Positions 14,115 through 19,242 of a stretch of 19,242 nucleotides of DNA are shown here, piece after piece. The number at the start of each line of letters is the position of its first letter. Within the stretch, counting starts at the first letter, position 1. This DNA is from Bacteroidaceae bacterium (GTDB lineage: Bacteria; Bacteroidota; Bacteroidia; Bacteroidales; Bacteroidaceae): the NCBI GenBank assembly GCA_024695315.1, contig JAILIJ010000122.1, positions 1 to 19,242 of the forward strand. The letters are read 5' to 3'. The notes under the pieces are model-generated. The model had not been told where the DNA came from. It ran no database searches and saw only the letters and a program-made list of their open reading frames with translations. The translations under genes were made by a program, and so were the position numbers.

Positions 14115-16982
14115 TTATTTCATTGTCACCTGCATTCTATTCTTTCCGTCAAGAAGCAGTTTGCAGAAGTCGCGAATAGACTCCGGAGTAAGTGCATTTA
14201 CGAGACTAACGTAGTCCTTTTCGAAGTCTATGCCATCGTGTAGCTCATGATAGCGCACATATTCCCACCATCCGTTGGTTAGAATAGCCCTATCGTAGTT
14301 CTTCAGTTCATACTCCTTAACATTATTGAGTTGTTCCTCTGTTGGACCGTTTTTAGCCATCAATTGTAGCTGTTCATCAATAATAGGGATGAGTTCCTCG
14401 TACTTTTCGGGTGCGCATCTGAAATTGATGGTCATTGAACAGGCGTCATTAGGGTATTTCCAGCATTGGCTGCTGACTGAAACGCCATAAGTGCCTCCCT
14501 TTTCTTCGCGTACCTTATCGGTATAAATAGCCCTCATGATTTGTGAGAGAACGTCAATCTTCAAGTCTGTCTCCGTCGTGAAAGGAATATCGGCAGTATA
14601 GACGATATTTGTGAGAGCCGATGGGGTAGCCTTGTCGAGTGTGAAGATATGAGTCTCCTGGCCTCGGCGTATGTCATTTAGGTTTTTGCCAGGCTTGTCA
14701 GTTCGTGTGAAAGGCCCCTTCTTGACCTTCTTGCCTGGAAGAGAAGCCACATATTTGCAGATGAGTTCCTCGAATTCCTCTTCGCGAATGTCTCCGGTAA
14801 TCATCAACTGCATACCTGACAGGTCGGAAAATCTCTCTTTATATATCTCGTAGATACGGTCGTTAGACACTTCGGCTAACCTTTCCTCAGTTATAGGTTG
14901 AGTACTCTTGTTATCTCCGTAGAGAACGCGTCGTAGCGTGTCCTTATATATGACATTTGGATTTGCCGTTCTATTTTTTAACAATGCGCGCTGTCTATCT
15001 ATAATACTCTTGAAAATATCGTCATCTCGGCGTGGTTGCGTGAGGTACAGATAATTGACTTCGAGCCATGTCTTTAGGTCGCTGGCAGCACATACACCTT
15101 TTACGCCTTCCTCTTCGGAGTCTATATAAGGAGTTACGCGTAAGGCCTTTCCTCTACGTTTCTTTTCGAGAGTGAGAAAGTCGAAGTCAGAAGCTCCACT
15201 TTCTCGTATCACGCTTGCGAGGTAATGTAGCGAGGCAGCATCCTCGTCAGGGTAGAGTGACTGTCCTCCCAATCGGAACATGTTGATTGTAAGTCTGTTT
15301 TTCTCAATCTCTGAAGGTCGAGCATGAACGGTAATGCCGTTTGAAAGAAGATATTCAGTATATCCGTTTGTGGAAGTTTTCTTAGAAACAATCTTTCCAG
15401 CCTTAGGAGCTTTCTTGATGAATGTTACGTCGATAACCTCGTTCTTGTTGTCGTTTTCATATTCCTTCTTTTGGGCAGTTTCAATCCAGTTCTTAAAGTC
15501 TTCCTTCGATGGTAGGCTATAGGGTTTGCGGTTGCCGTTCTCGTCCGTTCCGTAGTATGTAGGTCCAAACACGATGCACACTTGGTTTTGGTCTGTCACG
15601 ATATCCTTTATCACCTCGTTCACATCCTGTAGAGTAACCGTCTTGGCCAATTCTGCCTCAAGTTCTGCCTCGTATTCAATATCCATAAGAGGCTCCTTAG
15701 AGCAGAAATGCTTAAGGATGCGTCCCACGTATTCTCTGTTTCTTGTTTTGTTTTTGTTGTCCACTCTATGCTCGATACTTACGGCATATTGAATCTTGGC
15801 GTGTTCGAGTTCCGATTCTGTAAATCCGAACTGTCGTGCCTTTTCCACCACCTCAATAGCGGCCTCGATACCCTCCTTAGGCTTTTCAGGAAGAAGTCCG
15901 ATGCTGAGTGTGAAGGCATCTTTTTCTGTTGAAATGTAGAAATTATTGTCTCGGCAGCTTACAGTCATGAGCTTAGGGTTGACCTGTTTAGGCAGGTTTG
16001 CCAGTCTTTGACGGAGGATGAACATAGCTAATCGAGACTTATATCCGTCTATAAATGCCTGTCTGGAGCATCTTGTTTCCCTTGGTTCAGCATCCCTTTT
16101 CATATATAATGAGAAGAGTATTGAAGGCTGTTCGTCATCAGTTTTTGTATAGACAATCATGTCCTTATTGTCGGACACAGGATAGTATATTCGTTCTGGT
16201 TTATTGTCAGAAATCTTTGTGGCAGGTATATCCTTGAACAGATCCTTAATTTTTGCTTCTATAGCGTCCACATCCACGTCTCCGACTACGATTATGGCTT
16301 GCAGTTCTGGTCTGTACCATTTTTTGTAGTAGTCTCTCAGCTGGTCATAATGGAATGTGTCAACCACCTCAATATGTCCTATAGGGAGGCAGTCTTCATA
16401 TTTTGATCCTTTATATATTGCAGGCAAGGCTTCTTCCATGAGTCTTGAAATGGCCATGTTACTGCGTCTTGTTCTCCATTCCTCGCGTATGACCCCACGT
16501 TCGTGGTCAATCTCAGCATCATTAAGCAGAAGCGAATTGCTCCAGTCGCGAAGAACGAGCAGACATGTGTCTACCACTCCCTCCTTTGTTACTGGTGCAC
16601 TTCCTATGTTGTAAATCGTTTGGTCGATAGATGTTGAAGCATTTAGGTCAGCCCCAAATTTTATGCCGTTACGTTCGCACCATGTGCGTATAGAACGCTC
16701 GCCTCCATTTCCGTCTGGGAAATGCTTCGTTCCGTTAAAAGCCATGTGCTCCAGGAAATGTGCTAATCCCCTTTGTTCTGGGGTTTCAAGAATAGACCCT
16801 ACGCGTTGAGCTATATAGAAATCTGCCTGTCCCGGAGTCTGGTCGTTATGACGGATATAATAAGAAAGTCCATTGTTCAAATGGCCTTCTCGGATGGCGC
16901 TGTCAATAGGCAGCATCTGTCCTTGTATAGCACTTGCAGCCGCAAGGAAAGAACAGAGAAGTAACGGTTTGTGATTTTGCAT
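14115..16982 (-). CDS. secreted M16 (pitrilysin-type) zinc metallopeptidase
   Basis: A 955-residue protein with an N-terminal signal peptide (MQNHKPLLLCSFLAAASA, cleavage near 18-22), so it is probably periplasmic or exported. The M16 catalytic motif HxxEH is present as H75-F-L-E78-H79 in GLAHFLEHMAFNGT. The downstream acidic zinc-ligand region is EIDHERGVIREEW (157-169). The first M16 catalytic/inactive domain pair spans roughly 25-500. A second pair follows (about 540-955, with YLLSNGITVHARPSE near its start and the R/Y substrate-end motif region KGGTYGVSVSSQ). Length matches bacterial one-chain M16 peptidases, which degrade peptides in a clamshell chamber. It appears monocistronic, with its own promoter. 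Substrate unknown. Confidence 0.93.
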   Translation of the reverse strand: MQNHKPLLLCSFLAAASAIQGQMLPIDSAIREGHLNNGLSYYIRHNDQTPGQADFYIAQRVGSILETPEQRGLAHFLEHMAFNGTKHFPDGNGGERSIRTWCERNGIKFGADLNASTSIDQTIYNIGSAPVTKEGVVDTCLLVLRDWSNSLLLNDAEIDHERGVIREEWRTRRSNMAISRLMEEALPAIYKGSKYEDCLPIGHIEVVDTFHYDQLRDYYKKWYRPELQAIIVVGDVDVDAIEAKIKDLFKDIPATKISDNKPERIYYPVSDNKDMIVYTKTDDEQPSILFSLYMKRDAEPRETRCSRQAFIDGYKSRLAMFILRQRLANLPKQVNPKLMTVSCRDNNFYISTEKDAFTLSIGLLPEKPKEGIEAAIEVVEKARQFGFTESELEHAKIQYAVSIEHRVDNKNKTRNREYVGRILKHFCSKEPLMDIEYEAELEAELAKTVTLQDVNEVIKDIVTDQNQVCIVFGPTYYGTDENGNRKPYSLPSKEDFKNWIETAQKKEYENDNKNEVIDVTFIKKAPKAGKIVSKKTSTNGYTEYLLSNGITVHARPSEIEKNRLTINMFRLGGQSLYPDEDAASLHYLASVIRESGASDFDFLTLEKKRRGKALRVTPYIDSEEEGVKGVCAASDLKTWLEVNYLYLTQPRRDDDIFKSIIDRQRALLKNRTANPNVIYKDTLRRVLYGDNKSTQPITEERLAEVSNDRIYEIYKERFSDLSGMQLMITGDIREEEFEELICKYVASLPGKKVKKGPFTRTDKPGKNLNDIRRGQETHIFTLDKATPSALTNIVYTADIPFTTETDLKIDVLSQIMRAIYTDKVREEKGGTYGVSVSSQCWKYPNDACSMTINFRCAPEKYEELIPIIDEQLQLMAKNGPTEEQLNNVKEYELKNYDRAILTNGWWEYVRYHELHDGIDFEKDYVSLVNALTPESIRDFCKLLLDGKNRMQVTMK

Positions 16983-17029
16983 AAACTGTTGATTATCTTT
17001 ATCAAAAATGTTTTATTCAAAAATTTTTG

Positions 17030-17061
17030 CAAAGGTACAGCCTTTCATGCGTTCGTGCAAT
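17030..17061 (-). promoter_or_regulatory. promoter of the M16 peptidase gene
   Basis: On the - strand ATTG (17061-17058), 20 bases, then TACCTTTG (17037-17030): a perfect -7 box and a three-of-four -33 box. Transcription would begin near 17023, about 40 bases before the ATG at 16982. Confidence 0.65.
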
Positions 17062-17269
17062 ACCCTTTTTTGATGAAAAAAAAGAGTGGGGAAGTACTCA
17101 TTTATCTCACTTTTTTACTCTTTATTCTCTATTTCTATACCTATACGTGAGTAAAAACCGATGATTTCCGTCTACCGAATGGTTTTTTATAGTCATTATA
17201 GAGTAGATTTTCGCCTTTTTTTGAGCTGCAAACTCCAGAATATCCGCCTTATAATCATTTAACATTATT
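17062..17269. other. spacer upstream of the M16 promoter
   Basis: AT-rich spacer without a supported gene. One terminator-like structure is present on the + strand: AAAAACC (17153-17159) with GGTTTTT (17181-17187) followed by a T. I see no transcript it would serve. Confidence 0.4.
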
Positions 17270-17307
17270 TCCTTTTTGTGGGCTATTATTAGTTAACACA
17301 AAAAGGA
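17270..17307. repeat. 11-bp perfect inverted repeat
   Basis: TCCTTTTTGTG (17270-17280) and CACAAAAAGGA (17297-17307) are perfect inverted repeats with a 16-base spacer. There is no T-run on either side. The repeat lies just past the terminator of the small-ORF unit and about 210 bp upstream of the M16 promoter. It could be an operator or an RNA stem. Confidence 0.5.
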
Positions 17308-17318
17308 CAGATATTAAC

Positions 17319-17351
17319 AAAAAAAGAAAGCACGACATCAACGTCGGGCTT
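17319..17351 (-). terminator. intrinsic terminator of the small-ORF unit
   Basis: On the - strand AAGCCCGAC (17351-17343) pairs with GTCGTGCTT (17336-17328), 9 positions with one C-T mismatch and loop GTTGAT, followed by TCTTTTTTTG. No annotated - strand gene lies upstream of it until one accepts the small ORFs at 17453-17604, which is the main reason to take them seriously. Confidence 0.75.
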
Positions 17352-17364
17352 CCTCCTTAATTCC

Positions 17365-17397
17365 TCTCAAACATTTTCCGAACAAAAATGTGTGAGA
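17365..17397 (-). other. stable 13-bp hairpin in the 3' part of the small-ORF transcript
   Basis: On the - strand TCTCACACATTTT (17397-17385) pairs with AAAATGTTTGAGA (17377-17365), 12 of 13 positions paired, with loop TGTTCGG. It sits 13 bases before the terminator hairpin. Two strong hairpins in a row suggest a structured 3' untranslated region or a functional RNA. Confidence 0.65.
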
Positions 17398-17398
17398 A

Positions 17399-17442
17399 AT
17401 TATAATCAATCGAAAAATTTAAGGGAAAATATTATAATCAAT
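17399..17442. repeat. 12-bp direct repeat ATTATAATCAAT x2
   Basis: Identical 12-mers at 17399-17410 and 17431-17442, start to start 32 bp (about three helical turns). They lie between the second small ORF and the hairpins. The low complexity tempers the significance. Confidence 0.4.
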
Positions 17443-17452
17443 TAATCCATCT

Positions 17453-17527
17453 CTATTTATTTAAGTCTTTTATTATGCAAGGACGCTTTTTACGGCATTT
17501 CCTTTTGAATTGCAAAGTCTTGTTCAT
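17453..17527 (-). CDS. 24-codon very basic small ORF (second of a coupled pair)
   Basis: ATG at 17527, TAG at 17453. The peptide starts MNKTLQFKRKCRKK and continues RPCIIKDLNK, with seven lysines, three arginines, two cysteines and one aspartate, net charge about +9. Its ATG overlaps the stop of the preceding small ORF (ATGA), the signature of translational coupling. It is followed by two hairpins and a T-run. No family is recognised. It could be a secreted or nucleic-acid-binding microprotein, a leader peptide, or chance; the context makes chance less likely but does not exclude it. Confidence 0.4.
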   Translation of the reverse strand: MNKTLQFKRKCRKKRPCIIKDLNK

Positions 17528-17604
17528 GTAACTGTAACCTCAAGATTGAAGTTTTTAGTAGTGAACTCGACGTTTAATTTTTTGATTTGACAACGAATTG
17601 TCAT
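17524..17604 (-). CDS. 26-codon small ORF (first of a coupled pair)
   Basis: ATG at 17604, TGA at 17524. The peptide begins MTIRCQIKKLNVEF and ends NLEVTVT, with alternating polar and hydrophobic residues in the second half that suggest a beta strand. It has one cysteine. The start is 20 bases past a perfect -7 promoter box, giving a leader of about 13 bases, a usual layout for Bacteroidetes genes. No family recognised and no signal peptide. Confidence 0.4.
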   Translation of the reverse strand: MTIRCQIKKLNVEFTTKNFNLEVTVT

Positions 17605-17623
17605 TTCTTTTAATTTTCTGATG

Positions 17624-17631
17624 CAAAGATA
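17624..17631 (-). promoter_or_regulatory. -7 promoter element of the small-ORF unit
   Basis: TATCTTTG on the - strand (17631-17624) is a perfect TAnnTTTG match, in the typical flank CTATATCTTTGCATC. No TTTG is found 19-21 bases upstream, so an activator may be needed; the divergent AraC-family gene is an obvious candidate. Confidence 0.5.
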
Positions 17632-17719
17632 TAGGGATTATTCTTGATTCTCGATAACTAAAAGATGATTTTTTTTAACGAAAGGTCGAATTATTGAAAA
17701 TAATATCATAAATATTGTA

Positions 17720-17727
17720 TACATTTG
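17720..17727 (+). promoter_or_regulatory. -7 promoter element of the AraC-family gene
   Basis: TACATTTG is a perfect -7 box. ATTG at 17693-17696 is a candidate -33 box with a 23-base spacer. The predicted start near 17734 leaves about 16 bases to the ATG at 17750. About 100 bp separate it from the divergent promoter at 17624-17631. Confidence 0.55.
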
Positions 17728-17749
17728 TGCGCTTACAAAGAAATAGTAT

Positions 17750-18610
17750 ATGACAGAATACGAAAAAGAAGATGTTTATAGACAAGTAATGGAAGGTAGA
17801 ATGAAGAGTGATATTCTCGTGATTGAGGATGTACTTTTCATGCCCCCAATGAACGAGGAATACCATTCCATGTATTTTTACTTCGGATTGTGCAAGAGCG
17901 GTTATACTCTTGGACAATATGATTATCATGACACATATTTTGGAGAAGGTAATATATGTTGGCTGCTACCAGATCATGTCATGTCGCATAGGTATGTTAG
18001 TCCAGACTATTCTGCCATATCTGTATTTATTACAAAATCTTTCTTCCATGAGTTGTTGATGAAGGGGGTGTTGGGAAAATATCATTATTTGTTTACCGCG
18101 CCTATATTACATCTTGAAGGACATGAGTATAAGGTTATGGAGTATAGCCTTCGTTTGATGGGATGCTTAGCTATGTCGGAAAATCCAAAACGTTCAGATT
18201 TGATTGCTTCGCTTTGCCAGATTATTGCAACATTGGGCGATCATTTTATAAGGAACAATTATCCTGACCTTTCTCGTCCAAACAAGTTACATGAGGAACT
18301 TTTTGAGCGTTTCTATAATGATGTTATCAATCATTATCACGAGTCGCACGAGGTGTCTTTCTACGCTAAGCGCCTCTGTCTGACGCCTAAGTATTTTGCA
18401 ACTATTATCAAGGAAACGACGGGCATAAAGGCTTCAGAATGGATTAACCGATATATTCTTGTCGAGGCGAAGTGGATGCTTAACCACAATAGACAGAAGA
18501 GCGTCCAGCAGATTGCTAACATGCTTGGGTTCTCTGAACAGGCTTCTTTTAGCCGTTTCTTCAAACAGAATGAGGGGATTTCGCCGTCTGAGTTTCGAGA
18601 AAAAATGTAG
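17750..18610 (+). CDS. AraC-family transcriptional regulator
   Basis: A 286-residue cytoplasmic regulator. The N-terminal part (about 20-170) is a cupin-like or ligand-sensing region without a clear signature. The C-terminal 100 residues are an AraC/XylS DNA-binding domain. Its first helix-turn-helix is about 203-225 (SFYAKRLCLTPKYFATII). The second is about 251-283, with the family hallmark IANMLGFSEQASFSRFFKQ then EGISPSEFR. The ligand is unknown. It is transcribed divergently from the miniature small-ORF unit, and regulators of this family often control a divergent neighbour, which is inference here. It ends at a bidirectional terminator shared with the convergent esterase gene. A 216-base spacer follows, with no gene. 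Confidence 0.93.
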   Translation: MTEYEKEDVYRQVMEGRMKSDILVIEDVLFMPPMNEEYHSMYFYFGLCKSGYTLGQYDYHDTYFGEGNICWLLPDHVMSHRYVSPDYSAISVFITKSFFHELLMKGVLGKYHYLFTAPILHLEGHEYKVMEYSLRLMGCLAMSENPKRSDLIASLCQIIATLGDHFIRNNYPDLSRPNKLHEELFERFYNDVINHYHESHEVSFYAKRLCLTPKYFATIIKETTGIKASEWINRYILVEAKWMLNHNRQKSVQQIANMLGFSEQASFSRFFKQNEGISPSEFREKM

Positions 18611-18700
18611 GGAGACGCTTATGCTGTTGTATGCTTTGCGATTATGCGCTTATTCCGCAATAAATAATCGTCCTTTATAATATTGACCAATTAAGAAATA

Positions 18701-18730
18701 AAAAAAGCGTGACGAACATCACGCTTTTTT
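18701..18730. terminator. bidirectional terminator between convergent genes
   Basis: GCGTGA (18707-18712) pairs with TCACGC (18719-18724) around loop CGAACA, flanked by six A on the left and six T on the right. These extend the stem and give a T-run on both strands. It serves both the AraC-family gene (+) and the esterase gene (-). Confidence 0.93.
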
Positions 18731-18737
18731 ATTGTGC

Positions 18738-18765
18738 CCCCTACAGAAATACTATCATGTAGGGG
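18738..18765 (-). other. hairpin in the 3' untranslated region of the esterase gene
   Basis: CCCCTACA (18738-18745) and TGTAGGGG (18758-18765) are perfect 8-bp inverted repeats with a 12-base loop, between the esterase stop codon and the shared terminator. No T-run follows it. It may block 3' exonucleases. Confidence 0.5.
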
Positions 18766-18820
18766 ACGAAGATGTAATAAGGGGAACTTTTCAAATGTTA
18801 ATTCATTTCATGAAGATTCA

Positions 18821-19242
18821 TCATTTTACGATTTTTTTACCATTTATTATATATATACCTTTCTGTGTAATATTTTTGATGCGTCGACCCTGAAGATCGT
18901 ATATCGCCTCGTCTCCGCTTGTTGTTTGCTCAGAAAGAGCCTCAATACTTGTTGATTCTGCATTAGCAGCACATTCCTTTACCCATGCTATGAAGTTGCT
19001 TGAGGCGCTACCTTCGTCCTCGGCTTCAGTATGTCCTTGTCCCCAGATAGTTTCAAAATCTACAGAATTGACATCCTTGTGTGCCTGAAGTGCAAGAGCG
19101 AGGTTCATTTCTGTGTTCAGAGCTGTATCTTCCTGCTTGATACCAGAACGTATGCGCCAATATTTAGCCACGTCAGAAGAACCAGTCCCGCCGCCGTTAT
19201 AGTACGTATCATTATCGATGAGATAATAAAGTGGGGTGTACA
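18821..19242 (-). CDS. secreted alpha/beta-hydrolase (subtype-B tannase/esterase-like), C-terminal part with sorting-like tag
   Basis: The frame is open to the right edge, so only the last 140 or so residues are present; a GTG at 19171 is internal. The segment KYWRIRSGIKQEDTAL then DFETIWGQGHTEAE looks like the end of a subtype-B tannase or related feruloyl/acetyl esterase. D in QEDT and H in GQGHT would be the acid and base of the Ser-Asp-His triad. Their spacing of 32 residues equals that recalled for Lactobacillus plantarum tannase (D419/H451). FIAWVKEC closes the domain. A linker leads to a tag with IYDLQGRRI and KGIYIINGKKIVK, which resembles the type A C-terminal sorting domain of type IX secretion in Bacteroidetes. 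The catalytic serine is outside the window, so the substrate is uncertain. Confidence 0.65.
   Translation of the reverse strand, partial: YTPLYYLIDNDTYYNGGGTGSSDVAKYWRIRSGIKQEDTALNTEMNLALALQAHKDVNSVDFETIWGQGHTEAEDEGSASSNFIAWVKECAANAESTSIEALSEQTTSGDEAIYDLQGRRIKNITQKGIYIINGKKIVK

Noticed and set aside
17320..17620. Known structural RNA (RNase P, tmRNA, 6S or SRP RNA) on the - strand.
   Set aside because: None of the conserved segments of those RNAs are visible; the sequence is AT-rich and contains two clean small ORFs instead.
17675..17929. An 84-codon - strand frame overlapping the start of the AraC-family gene.
   Set aside because: It covers the AraC promoter and coding start, has no promoter or terminator of its own, and shows no recognisable domain.

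Overview
The window looks like a chromosomal segment from a member of the Bacteroidales, most likely Prevotellaceae (Prevotella, Segatella or Xylanibacter). Four observations point there. Promoter-like elements match the Bacteroidetes -7 box TAnnTTTG, several with a TTTG-like -33 element. Shine-Dalgarno sequences are generally absent, with A-rich leaders instead. The gene families are typical of the group (V-type ATPase in the order E-DUF2764-A-B-D-I-K, TPR/transmembrane/HTH regulator, type A sorting-like C-terminal tag). Spacers are AT-rich. The genus is an inference. I saw no rRNA, tRNA, CRISPR array, insertion sequence or origin.

Left part, + strand (1-11209). A 5'-truncated membrane-anchored signalling protein is followed by a long RelA/SpoT-type protein. 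Its (p)ppGpp hydrolase centre is intact but its synthetase centre is visibly degraded. Next is a seven-gene V-type ATPase operon (3153-11139): peripheral stalk E, DUF2764 protein, catalytic A, nucleotide-binding B, central stalk D, membrane subunit I and rotor subunit K. It ends at a strong intrinsic terminator (11168-11209). No separate C, F or G subunit gene is present. The K subunit keeps all five side-chain positions that bind sodium in the Enterococcus hirae rotor, so a Na+-coupled machine is plausible.

Middle part, - strand (11241-16982). Reading right to left there are four units: a large secreted M16 zinc peptidase, a small secreted FMN-binding protein with two tandem terminators, a tatA-tatC pair with a 4-base overlap, and a lone cobI/cbiL-like tetrapyrrole methylase. 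The methylase has its own consensus promoter, with a terminator-like hairpin between promoter and start codon. An exact 11-bp tandem array (CCTTCG x4) lies upstream of the FMN-binding gene. A different 11-bp array lies upstream of the RelA/SpoT gene.

Right part (17000-19242). An AraC-family regulator on the + strand faces, divergently, a previously unmarked miniature unit on the - strand (about 17318-17631). This unit has a -7 promoter box, a 26-codon ORF whose stop overlaps the start of a 24-codon very basic ORF (ATGA overlap), a 13-bp hairpin, and a second hairpin followed by a T-run. It is the best candidate here for something undescribed. The regulator converges on a bidirectional terminator with the 3' end of a secreted alpha/beta-hydrolase (subtype-B tannase/esterase-like) carrying a sorting-like C-terminal tag. 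That gene runs off the right edge.
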